Origin: Gammaproteobacteria bacterium UBA5109
Lineage (GTDB): Bacteria > Pseudomonadota > Gammaproteobacteria > Pseudomonadales > Pseudohongiellaceae
NCBI GenBank assembly: GCA_002414385.1
Contig: DHZH01000002.1
Location: 582,811-646,810 of the forward strand
DNA length: 64,000 nt
Direction: 5' to 3'
Of this stretch, positions 18,963-28,176 are shown in pieces (the stretch's first letter is position 1; each line of letters begins with the position of its first letter). The notes beneath the pieces are model-generated. The model did no database searches and had not been told where the DNA came from. It saw only the letters and a list, made by a program, of their open reading frames with translations. Position numbers and translations under genes: made by a program.

Positions 18963-19607
18963 CTAAATGCGGTAAACGATTTGCTTCATCAGTCCTGCCA
19001 TAAAGCGCATGGACTTTTTACAGGCCCGGGGCAGATCTGCAGCACCGGCCGTTTCTGCCATGGTGGCATGTTTGGCTTCATCGATCAGCATCTGCTCCAG
19101 AATGGCTTTGCTTTTGCTGTCGGTCTCGGGAAGTCTGTGCAGATGTTCGTTGAGGTGCTCACAGACCTGATGTTCGGTCTCTGCAACAAAACCCAGACTC
19201 CATTTGTCTCCGGCAAGACCGGCCAGCGCCCCCAGGCCGTAGGACATGCCATACCACAGCGGATTGAATATACTGGGTTGACTGTCAAGCTCTTCAAGAC
19301 GTGCTTCACACCAGTGCAGATGATCAATTTCCTCAGCCGCTGCCTGTTCCATGGACAGCCTGACCTCTGGTAAACGCGCAGTCAGGGACTGTCCCTGATA
19401 CAGGGCCTGGGCACAGACTTCACCGGTGTGATTGATGCGCATCAGCCCGGCACTTTGTTTGCTGTCCCGGGCATCCAGCTGATTATTGCATGCGGCTGTT
19501 GCCGGGTTTTGCCGGGCGGCAGTAACGGAACCGGGAACCAGTGTCCGTAGTGCCCGGTCAAAATGTGTGATCAGGGTGTCGGCTAAACCTGTGTTTGATG
19601 TGGACAT
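18963..19607 (-). CDS. coq7: Demethoxyubiquinone hydroxylase Coq7
   Basis: Coq7 performs the last ring hydroxylation in ubiquinone synthesis, replacing UbiF in many proteobacteria. The 214-residue ferritin-like protein shows the carboxylate-bridged diiron ligands: Glu in RINHTGEVCAQALY, Glu and His in EEIDHLHWC, Glu in VAETEHQVCEHL, and Glu/His in IDEAKHA. The gene starts eight bases after purD and is probably read with it. In Pseudomonas, coq7 is also near crp/vfr and yhfA, with speD between; speD is not here. Confidence 0.93.
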   Translation of the reverse strand: MSTSNTGLADTLITHFDRALRTLVPGSVTAARQNPATAACNNQLDARDSKQSAGLMRINHTGEVCAQALYQGQSLTARLPEVRLSMEQAAAEEIDHLHWCEARLEELDSQPSIFNPLWYGMSYGLGALAGLAGDKWSLGFVAETEHQVCEHLNEHLHRLPETDSKSKAILEQMLIDEAKHATMAETAGAADLPRACKKSMRFMAGLMKQIVYRI

Positions 19608-19615
19608 AATCTTTG

Positions 19616-20902
19616 TCAGCTTTTTTCCCGTGCAATGGCGCGATAGGCAATGTCTTTGCGATAGTATACTTGATCCCAGTGAATTGCGTCGGCCAGCGCA
19701 TAGGCAGCCTGCTGTGCTGCTGTTACTGAATCACCCAGAGCGGTGGCACAGAGCACGCGACCACCACTGGTCACCACCTGTCCATCTTGCAGTTTCGTCC
19801 CGGCGTGAAAGATTTTTGCGCTGGTGCCATGATCAGCATCCAGACCACTGATCACATTGCCTTTGGCATAAGAATTCGGGTACCCGCCGGCTGCCAGAAC
19901 TACCCCAACGCAGGGACGCGGATCAAAACTTATTTCAGCTTCATCCAGCTTCTGTTCCAGGGCTGACTGACAGAGACTGACCAGGTCGCTTTGCAAACGC
20001 ATCATCACCGGCTGTGCTTCCGGGTCACCAAAACGGCAGTTAAATTCGACGACTTTGGGCTGCCCCTCCGGTGTAATCATCAGGCCGGCATAGAGAAATC
20101 CGGTGTAGGTATTACCCTCGGCTGCCATTCCCCTGACGGTTGGAATAATCACTTCTGCCATGATGCGTTCATGGACTTCCGGAGTCACCACCGGGGCCGG
20201 AGAATAGGCTCCCATACCGCCGGTGTTGGGTCCTTTATCACCATCATCACGGGCCTTGTGATCCTGTGAACTGGCAAAAGGCAGAGCGGTCCTGCCATCG
20301 ACCAGGGCTATAAAACTGGCTTCCTCACCACGCATGAATTCTTCAATGACGACACGATGCCCGGCTTCGCCAAAACTGTTGCCGGATAACATGTCTTTAA
20401 CCGTAGCACAGGCTTCATCGAGACTTTGAGCGATGATGACGCCTTTGCCGGCGGCCAGTCCGTCAGCCTTGATAACAATCGGCATGGACTGGTTTTTCAG
20501 GTATTCAATAGCCTGTTCTTCTTCACTGAACACAGCATAGGCGGCAGTGGGGATATTGTGGCGTTGTAAAAAATCCTTGCTGAAAGCCTTGGATCCTTCC
20601 AGCTGGGCGGCACCCTGTGTCGGGCCAAAACAGGCCAGATCTTTAGCCTTGAAATAATCAACAATTCCGGCAACCAGCGGTGCTTCCGGACCGACTATAC
20701 TCAGTGCAATATCTTCCGCGCGGGCAAAATCAGTCAAGGCAGCAAAGTCCATCGGGTCCAGACTGACGTTTTCCAGTTTTGCTTCACGTGCTGTACCGGC
20801 ATTGCCCGGCGCAACATAAACCTTGTCAACCAGCGGTGACTGGGCGGCTTTCCAGGCCAGGGCATGTTCGCGTCCACCGCTGCCAATGATTAAAACTTTC
20901 AT
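19616..20902 (-). CDS. purD: Phosphoribosylamine-glycine ligase
   Basis: PurD ligates glycine to phosphoribosylamine in de novo purine synthesis. The 428-residue ATP-grasp enzyme has GSGGREHALAWK at the N-terminus, GPEAPLVAGI, FGPTQGAAQLEGSKAF, the ATP-binding VIKADGLAAGKGVIIA and the metal-binding FNCRFGDPEAQ. It lies 104 bases downstream of purH, and coq7 follows after eight bases. The purH-purD pairing is usual in gammaproteobacteria. Confidence 0.96.
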   Translation of the reverse strand: MKVLIIGSGGREHALAWKAAQSPLVDKVYVAPGNAGTAREAKLENVSLDPMDFAALTDFARAEDIALSIVGPEAPLVAGIVDYFKAKDLACFGPTQGAAQLEGSKAFSKDFLQRHNIPTAAYAVFSEEEQAIEYLKNQSMPIVIKADGLAAGKGVIIAQSLDEACATVKDMLSGNSFGEAGHRVVIEEFMRGEEASFIALVDGRTALPFASSQDHKARDDGDKGPNTGGMGAYSPAPVVTPEVHERIMAEVIIPTVRGMAAEGNTYTGFLYAGLMITPEGQPKVVEFNCRFGDPEAQPVMMRLQSDLVSLCQSALEQKLDEAEISFDPRPCVGVVLAAGGYPNSYAKGNVISGLDADHGTSAKIFHAGTKLQDGQVVTSGGRVLCATALGDSVTAAQQAAYALADAIHWDQVYYRKDIAYRAIAREKS

Positions 20903-21006
20903 TTAAAAGCCTTCTAAAATCTGCTTTGAATTATAGCCAGGGCCTTAACGGAGTATTCCTGCAGTGATACGCCAAAATACGCCACTAAAGCCTAAGTAGT
21001 TCCCCA

Positions 21007-22578
21007 TTAATGCCTGAAATGCCGCATGCCGGTAAAGACCATGGCCATCCCTGCCGCATCAGCGGCATCAATGACCTGCTGGTCGTTTTTCGATCCGCCT
21101 GGCTGAATGACTGCAGTGATTCCGGCTTCAGCGGCAGCTTCAATCCCGTCGCTGAATGGGAAAAAGGCATCGGAAGCCATTACCGAGCCCTTGACCTGCA
21201 GCCCCTCATCGGCAGCCTTGATGCCGGCAATTCTGGCGCTGTATACACGACTCATCTGCCCGGCGCCGATGCCCACCGTCTGCTGGTCTTTGACATAGAC
21301 AATGGCATTGGATTTGACGTACTTGACAACTTTCCAGGCGAACAGTAAATCAGAAAGCTCTGCTGCGCTTGGCTGGCGTTTACTGACAAAAGTCAGGTCG
21401 CTTTCACTGATGCTGCCGGTATCCAGGTTCTGGACCAGCAAACCGCCGTTGACCTTTTTATAGTCCAGGGTGGCCGGATCGTAAGCTGACCACTCACCAC
21501 AGCGTAACAGCCGCAGGTTCTGCTTGGTTTTGATAGCTTCAGCTGCTCCTGTTGATACCGAGGGGGCAATAATGACTTCCGTGAACTGACGGTCAATAAT
21601 CGATCTGGCGGTGCTTTCATCCAGTTCGCGGTTAAAGGCAATGATACCGCCAAAGGCTGAAGTGGGGTCGGTCCGGTAGGCTTTTTCGTAAGCCTGCAGG
21701 ATATTTTCAGCAACCCCGACGCCGCAGGGATTGGCATGTTTGACGATCACGCAGGCCGGCTCAGTAAAACTTTTGACACATTCCAGGGCGGCATCGGTAT
21801 CGGCAATATTATTGAAAGAAAGCTCTTTGCCCTGGAGCTGTTCGGCGGCGGATACAGTACCACTCTGTTTCCCTGCTTCAACATAGAAGGCTGCTTGCTG
21901 GTGCGGGTTTTCACCGTAGCGCATGTCCTGCTTTTTACTGAACTGGGCATTATAGGTGCGGGGGAATTCATTGCCACTGGTGATCCTGCCAAGATAGTTG
22001 GCAATGGCACCGTCATACTGCGCAGTGTGTTCAAAGGTTTTAACCGCCAGATCAAAACGGCTTTGCTGGCTCAGGCAGGCATTATTCTGAGTCAGTTCAT
22101 CAAGCACCGGCTGGTAGTCTGCCGGATCAACAATCACGCTGACAAAGGCATGATTCTTGGCGGCGGCGCGCAGCATGGTCGGGCCGCCGATATCGATATT
22201 TTCGATGGCTGCTGGCAGGTCACAGTCTGGTCGTGCCACTGTTGCCTGAAAGGGATACAGGTTGACTACCACCATATCAATGGGCGGAATTTCATGTTTC
22301 TGCATGATTTCATCATCCGTTCCGCGACGGGCCAGAATACCGCCATGAACTTTTGGATGCAGGGTTTTTACCCGGCCATCCATCATTTCCGGGAAGCCGG
22401 TGTAATCAGCTATTTCTGTAACCGGAATCCCGGCATCAGCAAGCAGTTTGTAGGTTCCACCGGTAGAAAGTAATTCTACTCCCAGGCCGGCGAGGGCAGC
22501 GGCAAATTCGGATATAGCGGTTTTATCAGACACAGAGATTAGCGCACGAGTCACTTTGATCGGGCTGGCTTCAGACAT
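21007..22578 (-). CDS. purH: Bifunctional AICAR formyltransferase/IMP cyclohydrolase
   Basis: PurH carries out the final two steps of IMP synthesis. The 523-residue protein has the N-terminal MGS-like cyclohydrolase domain (ALISVSDKTAISEFA, LLSTGGTYKLL, MMDGRVKTLHPKVHGG) and the C-terminal formyltransferase domain, with the catalytic VKHANPCGVG segment and the terminal FTGMRHFRH. It is 42 bases downstream of fis, inside the dusB-fis-purH-purD order known from Pseudomonas. Confidence 0.96.
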   Translation of the reverse strand: MSEASPIKVTRALISVSDKTAISEFAAALAGLGVELLSTGGTYKLLADAGIPVTEIADYTGFPEMMDGRVKTLHPKVHGGILARRGTDDEIMQKHEIPPIDMVVVNLYPFQATVARPDCDLPAAIENIDIGGPTMLRAAAKNHAFVSVIVDPADYQPVLDELTQNNACLSQQSRFDLAVKTFEHTAQYDGAIANYLGRITSGNEFPRTYNAQFSKKQDMRYGENPHQQAAFYVEAGKQSGTVSAAEQLQGKELSFNNIADTDAALECVKSFTEPACVIVKHANPCGVGVAENILQAYEKAYRTDPTSAFGGIIAFNRELDESTARSIIDRQFTEVIIAPSVSTGAAEAIKTKQNLRLLRCGEWSAYDPATLDYKKVNGGLLVQNLDTGSISESDLTFVSKRQPSAAELSDLLFAWKVVKYVKSNAIVYVKDQQTVGIGAGQMSRVYSARIAGIKAADEGLQVKGSVMASDAFFPFSDGIEAAAEAGITAVIQPGGSKNDQQVIDAADAAGMAMVFTGMRHFRH

Positions 22579-22620
22579 AATGTAAGGGTTTCCTGTTGTT
22601 AATCAGAGCGTTTGGGTAAT

Positions 22621-22866
22621 TCAGTCAAGCAGACGGTACTGGCGTAGTTTTTTTCTCAGGGTACCGCGGTTCAGCCCCAGCATTGAAGCGGCTTTACTTT
22701 GATTGCTGCGGGCATGTTTCATGACAACGGCCAGCATCGGTGCCTCAACTTCGGCAAGAACCATGGTGTAGAGGTCGCTGATATGTTCGGGTTCCACCTG
22801 GTTCAGATAATCTTCCAGGGCCTCATTAACACATTGCTTCAGCGTTTGTGGTTTATTGTCGCTCAT
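22621..22866 (-). CDS. fis: Nucleoid protein Fis, short form
   Basis: Fis bends DNA and regulates growth-phase genes. This protein has only 81 residues: a dimerisation core (DLYTMVLAEVEAPML) and the helix-turn-helix NQSKAASMLGLNRGTLRKKLRQY. E. coli Fis has 98 residues; alignment puts this start at about E. coli residue 24, so the N-terminal beta-hairpin arms that contact invertases are missing. A TGA in the same frame seven codons upstream, with no start codon between, rules out a longer protein. The ATG overlaps the dusB stop (ATGA), the classic dusB-fis coupling. Upstream sequence should control both. Confidence 0.93.
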   Translation of the reverse strand: MSDNKPQTLKQCVNEALEDYLNQVEPEHISDLYTMVLAEVEAPMLAVVMKHARSNQSKAASMLGLNRGTLRKKLRQYRLLD

Positions 22867-23876
22867 GCTGCAATTTTTTGTGTCGTCTCATCCTGTCCGG
22901 AATTACCGTCAATGAGGTGAGTGAAAAACTGAATAAGATTTTCAAGTTGCTGTTCCGCACTCTCAAGCTGATTGAATTTTTTTCTGAAAGCAGATTGCTC
23001 TGGCAAATCATGACAGTACCAGCTGACATGTTTACGGGCAAACATCACGCCTTTGAAGTCACCATAAAACTCATACAGGGCGTGAAGATGGTGCAGTATT
23101 ATCTCAAGTTGCTGATGCAGGCCCGGAAGCGGCAGGGCTTCTCCCGTTTTCAGGTAATGGTCTATCTGCTGAAAGATCCAGGGTGAACCCTGAGCCGCCC
23201 GGCCGATCATGACTCCATCCGCTGCTGTGTGCTCAAGCACTGCCCTGGCTTTTTGCGGGCTGTCGATATCCCCGTTGGCGAATACCGGAATCGTAACACT
23301 GTCTTTAATGGCTGCGATGGTGTCATATTCAACCTCTCCCCTGAACATGCATTCACGGGTGCGACCATGGACCGCCAGGGCCAGGATCCCGGCATCTTCA
23401 GCAATTCGGGCGATGTTCACGCCGTTGCGCTGGGTCGGGTTCCAGCCGGTACGGATTTTCAGGGTTACCGGAATTTCCACAGCGTCGACAACGCTGGTTA
23501 AAATTTTGCTGACCAGTTTTTCGTCTTTAAGCAGGGCAGAACCAGCGGCTTTTTTCAGGACTTTCTTGGCCGGACAGCCCATGTTGATATCAATGATCTG
23601 TGCGCCTTCCTGCATGTTCAGTCGCGCCGCCTGAGCCATCAATCCGGGATCGGAACCGGCGATCTGCACGACTCGCGGACCTGCTTCGTCAAGATGACTG
23701 CGACGCAGACGATTCTTTTCACTGCCCCACAGGCGAATATTGGAAGTCAGCATTTCCGAGGGGGTAAGGCCGGCGCCATACTGGCGACAAAGGGTTCGAA
23801 AAGGGCGATCCGTGACTCCGGCCATCGGGGCAAGTACTACCCGGGAGTCCAGTTTATAAGGCCCTATCTGAATCAC
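22863..23876 (-). CDS. dusB: tRNA-dihydrouridine synthase DusB
   Basis: DusB reduces uridine in the tRNA D-loop using FMN and NADPH. The TIM-barrel shows VLAPMAGVTDRPFR, DINMGCPAKK with the catalytic Cys at about 101, LKIRTGW, AVHGRTRE and the FMN phosphate site GVMIGRAAQGSPW. The open frame extends to a TTG at 23900; the GTG at 23876 fits better because the protein then starts MIQIGPYKLDSRVVLAPMAG, close to E. coli DusB. Neither has a clear ribosome site, so the start is uncertain. It overlaps fis downstream and is 51 bases after the zinc-ribbon gene. Confidence 0.92.
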   Translation of the reverse strand: MIQIGPYKLDSRVVLAPMAGVTDRPFRTLCRQYGAGLTPSEMLTSNIRLWGSEKNRLRRSHLDEAGPRVVQIAGSDPGLMAQAARLNMQEGAQIIDINMGCPAKKVLKKAAGSALLKDEKLVSKILTSVVDAVEIPVTLKIRTGWNPTQRNGVNIARIAEDAGILALAVHGRTRECMFRGEVEYDTIAAIKDSVTIPVFANGDIDSPQKARAVLEHTAADGVMIGRAAQGSPWIFQQIDHYLKTGEALPLPGLHQQLEIILHHLHALYEFYGDFKGVMFARKHVSWYCHDLPEQSAFRKKFNQLESAEQQLENLIQFFTHLIDGNSGQDETTQKIAA

Positions 23877-23927
23877 TGTTTCTTGCCCGACATTAATCAA
23901 GAAGGAAGCAAGGGATTCTACTAGAAT

Positions 23928-25307
23928 TTAGCGGGCCATAGAAGGTGCGCGCAGGGCGAGGGTGTAATTAATTGCCGCCGGTCCGGGGTCGGCAATTTCC
24001 AGGCGCACCTGTACCGAGGACTGGGCGGGGATGCGGGTGAACTGCTGTAATTCTGCTTCCAGGTATTCATCCGGACCGAACAGGCGGTTTGCCAGCAGAC
24101 GCTGATTGATATCGGTAAAGTTCAGCTCCACCATGGGAAACTGTTGTGCATAGGCAGCAGTATTGCGAAAAATAAAATCAACCAGCAGGGCATTATCAAT
24201 ATCCGGGTGCGCATTCACCAGCAACTCTTCTGTTTCGAAACGGCTCAGATCAAACTGCTCGGTTTCCGGGCAGTTTATCAAGGAACAAAGGGCTGAAGTA
24301 AATGGGTTCAGGCGATCATTTTGCATTACCGATTCAAGATTCCCCCAGACATACTGTCCTGCCAGCAGCAATATCAGCAGCAGGTTGGCACTGAGCAGGA
24401 CTGTTTTAAACAGGACTGAGCGTTGCTGTTGATGATAAATGGCAATCGGTTCATCGCTCAGGGCGTCAATATTGCTGTCTTCCACCCCGCTTAATTCTGA
24501 TTCGTCATAATAGAGGGAATTCAGATGTTCGAGTTCCTGTTTCCTGGTTACTTTGTCAGCCTGGCTTGCAGTAGCCGGTGTACTTCCCCCAAAATCTTCA
24601 GTGCTGCTGAAAGCTCTCGGTTCTGCAGTTTCACGGGATAGACCTTCAGAATAGCCTGCAAGTTCGTACTCTTCTTCACTGTCACTGTCTCTGTCACTGG
24701 CAGCCGGCTCCTGCTGGAATGCACTTTCTGTATCCCCGGCACTGTCATCCTGGTCTTCCAGCATCGGCTCTCTGCTGTCGTCAAATTCGGGTTCTGCAGT
24801 CTTCTCGGCTACGGTTTGCTCTTCTTCAGGGAAATCTTCAGAAGCCCCGGCTTCATCTTCATAAGCGGATTGAGCGGGGATAATTTCATTCGCGGCCGGT
24901 AAATCCGGCAGGCTGGAGGACAGGACAGTATCTTTTAAAATAAGCCCAGGTGTTTGCGGGGAATCACTTCCCAAGTCATGGAGACTGGAACCAGGCGTTT
25001 CTTCCCTGTCTTCGTCATCTTCCTTATCAAATTCCTCATCATCATGACTCTCTGTATCCTCTTCAGTATCAATGCCGGATTTTTCAGCCCTGCCATGCTC
25101 TGTAAAAAAAGACTCTGTATCGGACTTTCCTTCAAAAACAACTTCAGCGAGCTCGCTTTCTTCATCGTTAAACAGCTGATGCTCCAGCGCAGAAAAGGTT
25201 TGCAGGCAAAATCCGCAACGCACGATACCCTGGGCAATTCTGAGTTGCTCTTCGGTAATGTTGAAAGAGGTTTCGCAGTGCGGGCAGCGGGTGATAAATG
25301 AAGGCAT
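23928..25307 (-). CDS. Zinc-ribbon membrane protein with DUF3426 domain
   Basis: The 459-residue protein opens with an MJ0042-type zinc ribbon: CPHC at residues 8-11 and CGFC at 31-34. A long, very acidic Asp/Glu/Ser-rich stretch follows (about 50-270) and is probably disordered. A single membrane helix (about 298-323, TVLLSANLLLILLLAGQYVWG) leads to a C-terminal DUF3426 domain ending LALRAPSMAR, expected in the periplasm. A gene of this family sits between prmA and dusB in Pseudomonas too; its function is unknown. Immediately upstream of its ATG are five imperfect 20-base tandem repeats. Confidence 0.85.
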   Translation of the reverse strand: MPSFITRCPHCETSFNITEEQLRIAQGIVRCGFCLQTFSALEHQLFNDEESELAEVVFEGKSDTESFFTEHGRAEKSGIDTEEDTESHDDEEFDKEDDEDREETPGSSLHDLGSDSPQTPGLILKDTVLSSSLPDLPAANEIIPAQSAYEDEAGASEDFPEEEQTVAEKTAEPEFDDSREPMLEDQDDSAGDTESAFQQEPAASDRDSDSEEEYELAGYSEGLSRETAEPRAFSSTEDFGGSTPATASQADKVTRKQELEHLNSLYYDESELSGVEDSNIDALSDEPIAIYHQQQRSVLFKTVLLSANLLLILLLAGQYVWGNLESVMQNDRLNPFTSALCSLINCPETEQFDLSRFETEELLVNAHPDIDNALLVDFIFRNTAAYAQQFPMVELNFTDINQRLLANRLFGPDEYLEAELQQFTRIPAQSSVQVRLEIADPGPAAINYTLALRAPSMAR

Positions 25308-25394
25308 TAGTGGATTAAAGCCATTAGCGGATTAAAAAAGCCATTAGGGGATTAAAAAAACCATTAGCGGAGAAAATAGCCATTAGCGATTCAG
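25303..25394. repeat. Five imperfect ~20-base tandem repeats across the prmA stop and zinc-ribbon start
   Basis: On the plus strand the unit is CCATTAGCGGATTAAAAAAG. Copies start near 25303, 25321, 25341, 25361 and 25380, with the outer ones degenerate. Read on the minus strand each copy holds CTAATGG, so the array repeats an ATG five times; the last is the actual start of the DUF3426 gene. The first copy lies just beside the prmA stop (25393-25391). Confidence 0.9.
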
Positions 25395-26293
25395 TTCAGT
25401 CGTCGACCATCTATTCTAACCCAGCCATCCTGAATGACGGGAGGGCTCAAGGTAAAATCATTCTGATAGGCTTCCAGCACGGTATCACTCTGTTCTTCCA
25501 GAATGCCGGATAAGAGTATCTGGCCACCCGGTTTGACCAGGGCTCCCAGGTAGCGGGCCAGACTAATCAGTGGACCGGCCAGAATATTGGCCAGCAACAG
25601 ATCACAGGGAGCTATGGTTTTTCTGTTTATTTCTGCGACAAAATCAGTGGGCAGAAGTACCGGAAATTTTGTTTTATCCAGCTGGTTCTTGTCGCAGTTG
25701 TCATGGGTTGCCTGTAGCGCCTGGGGATCGTTATCGACACCATAGACCTTGACTGCGCCGAGCAGGAGCGCGGCAATTCCCAGAATGCCCGATCCACAGC
25801 CGTAATCAACAAGTGTCAATTGATCCAGGTTCTGCTGATCAAGCCAGTTCAGGCAAAGTGCAGTGGTCGGATGCGTGCCGGTGCCAAATGCCAGGCCGGG
25901 ATCAAGTTTCATGATCACGCCCCCGCTCTCAGGCGCTTCAGTCCAGCTGGGGTAAATGCTCAACCTGTCTCCGAAACTCATGGGTTTGAAATTTTCAATC
26001 CAGCTGCGTTCCCATGCCTGATCTTCAAGTAAGCTGAAATCCAGCGCTGGAAGTTGACCTTCATAGCCTGTCTGAATCAGTTCAAGCAGTTGCGGAGGAG
26101 AAAGTTCATCAGAAAACAGGGCACTCAGGAGGATATCATTCCAGAAAGGGGTCTCACCGCGTTCGGGTTCAAACAGTGCCTGGTCGGCGGCATCCAGGTA
26201 GGTAATAGCCTGGGCACCCTGGTTCTGAAGATGAGCTTCCAGTGCCTGAACCTGGTCCGGAGTGGTACGCATTTGTAACTGGATCCACCCCAT
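25391..26293 (-). CDS. prmA: Ribosomal protein L11 methyltransferase
   Basis: PrmA trimethylates several amino groups of ribosomal protein L11. The 300-residue protein has the N-terminal substrate-binding domain with AWERSWIENFKP, a linker, then the SAM-binding domain: LDPGLAFGTGTHPTT, DYGCGSGILGIAALLLGA (about 168-185), VDNDPQA and the LLANILAGPL motif. It starts 22 bases after accC and belongs to the same run. Confidence 0.95.
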   Translation of the reverse strand: MGWIQLQMRTTPDQVQALEAHLQNQGAQAITYLDAADQALFEPERGETPFWNDILLSALFSDELSPPQLLELIQTGYEGQLPALDFSLLEDQAWERSWIENFKPMSFGDRLSIYPSWTEAPESGGVIMKLDPGLAFGTGTHPTTALCLNWLDQQNLDQLTLVDYGCGSGILGIAALLLGAVKVYGVDNDPQALQATHDNCDKNQLDKTKFPVLLPTDFVAEINRKTIAPCDLLLANILAGPLISLARYLGALVKPGGQILLSGILEEQSDTVLEAYQNDFTLSPPVIQDGWVRIDGRRLN

Positions 26294-26315
26294 TGGGTTC
26301 AGGCTCCCTCAGAAC

Positions 26316-27656
26316 TCAGAGATTCAGCTTTTGCTCCAGATAGTGGATGTTGACCCCGCCGGCGCGGAATCCGGCATCATGGATAATATCCTGGTGCAGG
26401 GAAATATTGGTTTTGATGCCATCGATATGCATCTCTTCCAGGGCATTACTCATTCTGGCCAGGGCTTCATCGCGGTCAGCACCATAGGCAATGAGCTTGG
26501 CAATCAGGGAGTCATAATATGGTGGAACGGTATAACCACTGTAAATATGGGAATCGATGCGGATTCCGCTGCCACCCGGGGCATGAAACATATTGATCTT
26601 GCCGGGGCTGGGCAGAAAACTGACCGGGTCTTCGGCATTGATGCGGCATTCAATGGCATGCCCGCGTAATTCTATTTCTTCCTGTTTCACTGAAAGTGGC
26701 AGGCCGGAAGCCACCCGTAACTGTTCCTTGACGATATCGATACCGGTAATCAGTTCGGTAACCGGATGCTCCACCTGTACCCGGGTATTCATTTCAATAA
26801 AATAAAAATTACCGTCTTCATAAAGAAATTCCAGAGTACCGGCGCCGCGATATTTAAGATGTTTACAGGCTTCAATACAGGATTCCATGATGTCCTGGCG
26901 CTCTTTATCTGTGATGCCGGGTGCCGGAGCTTCTTCAACAACTTTCTGATGGCGGCGTTGCATGGAGCAGTCGCGGTCACCCAGACTGATCGCATTCCCC
27001 TTGCCATCCCCGATAACCTGGATCTCTATGTGGCGGGGATTGCCAAGAAATTTTTCCAGATAAACTGTGCTGTTGCCGAAAAAGGATCCGGCTTCATTCT
27101 GGGTAACAGAAATTGATTTTAAAAGGGAGGGTTCATTATGCACCACTCGCATGCCCCTGCCTCCACCTCCTGCTGCAGCCTTGATCATCACCGGATAGCC
27201 GATTTCTCGGGCTATTCTTAGCGTGCGTTCACTATCTTCAGTGAGTGGGCCGTTGGAGCCCGGTACCGTTGGTACGCCAGCTTTGGTCATGACTTCGATG
27301 GCCGAGACTTTATCTCCCATGGCCCGAATGGTGTCAGCAGTCGGCCCGATAAATATGAAGCCGCATTTTTCTACCTGTTCGGCAAAATCGGCATTTTCTG
27401 AAAGAAAACCATAACCCGGATGGACAGCATCGGCATCGGTTAACTCCATGGCACTGATGAGCGCCGGAACGTTCAGGTAACTTTCAGAAGATTTTGCCGG
27501 GCCGATACAGACAGACTCATCGGCCAGTCGCACATGCATGAGATCCTTGTCGGCAACGGAATGGGCGGCGACAGTTTTGATTCCGAGCTCTTTACAGGCC
27601 CGCAGAATTCGCAGAGCGATTTCGCCCCGGTTTGCTATCAATATTTTTTCTAACAT
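26316..27656 (-). CDS. accC: Acetyl-CoA carboxylase, biotin carboxylase subunit
   Basis: AccC carboxylates the biotin on AccB using ATP and bicarbonate, the first half-reaction of fatty-acid synthesis. The 446-residue ATP-grasp protein has the N-terminal IANRGEIALRI, HPGYGFLSE, the glycine-rich loop AAAGGGGRGMRVV, EEAPAPGI and the catalytic EMNTRVQVEHPVTE. It lies 43 bases downstream of accB, the normal arrangement. Confidence 0.97.
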   Translation of the reverse strand: MLEKILIANRGEIALRILRACKELGIKTVAAHSVADKDLMHVRLADESVCIGPAKSSESYLNVPALISAMELTDADAVHPGYGFLSENADFAEQVEKCGFIFIGPTADTIRAMGDKVSAIEVMTKAGVPTVPGSNGPLTEDSERTLRIAREIGYPVMIKAAAGGGGRGMRVVHNEPSLLKSISVTQNEAGSFFGNSTVYLEKFLGNPRHIEIQVIGDGKGNAISLGDRDCSMQRRHQKVVEEAPAPGITDKERQDIMESCIEACKHLKYRGAGTLEFLYEDGNFYFIEMNTRVQVEHPVTELITGIDIVKEQLRVASGLPLSVKQEEIELRGHAIECRINAEDPVSFLPSPGKINMFHAPGGSGIRIDSHIYSGYTVPPYYDSLIAKLIAYGADRDEALARMSNALEEMHIDGIKTNISLHQDIIHDAGFRAGGVNIHYLEQKLNL

Positions 27657-27699
27657 AGTGTGTATGAGTTCCTGAAAAAATTAGGGTGGATTTCAGAAC

Positions 27700-28149
27700 T
27701 CAGACGATGGAAACCAGCGGCTGATCGTATTCAACAGGTTCTCCGTCTTCAACCAGAATGGCTTCAATGACTCCCGCTTTACTCGCCTCGATCTGGTTCA
27801 TCATTTTCATGGCTTCGACAATACAGATAACATCGCCAGCCTTGACCTGCTGCCCAACTTCAACAAAGGGTGGTGAACTTGGCGAGGGTGAGCGGTAGAA
27901 AGTGCCAACCATGGGCGATTTGACCGGATGGCCTTTGTGAGTATCACTGGCTCCGGCACCGGCTTCGCTTGCAGCTGGTGCGGGGGCTGCAGCTGGCGCT
28001 GCCGGCATTGGTGGAGGCGGTGGTGCATAAGACTGTACACTGCTGCCACGACTGATGCGAACGGCTTCTTCGCCTTCCTTTATTTCAATTTCATTGATCC
28101 CCGATTCTTCGAGTAGTTCAATCAGCTTTTTTACTTTTCTTATATCCAT
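27700..28149 (-). CDS. accB: Biotin carboxyl carrier protein
   Basis: AccB carries carboxybiotin between AccC and the AccAD transferase. The 149-residue protein has an N-terminal helix-rich part, a Pro/Ala-rich linker (about 42-66) and the biotinyl domain with the biotinylated Lys115 in VEAMKMMNQI. It lies between aroQ and accC with short gaps, as in Pseudomonas. Confidence 0.97.
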   Translation of the reverse strand: MDIRKVKKLIELLEESGINEIEIKEGEEAVRISRGSSVQSYAPPPPPMPAAPAAAPAPAASEAGAGASDTHKGHPVKSPMVGTFYRSPSPSSPPFVEVGQQVKAGDVICIVEAMKMMNQIEASKAGVIEAILVEDGEPVEYDQPLVSIV

Positions 28150-28176
28150 GGTTCTCTCTCAGGTATAAAAATTTGC

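Noticed and set aside
21736..22473. 245-residue plus-strand frame antisense to purH
   Set aside because: PurH motifs on the other strand are complete; this frame is a shadow.
25303..25394. CRISPR array
   Set aside because: Units are contiguous 20-base repeats without unique spacers.
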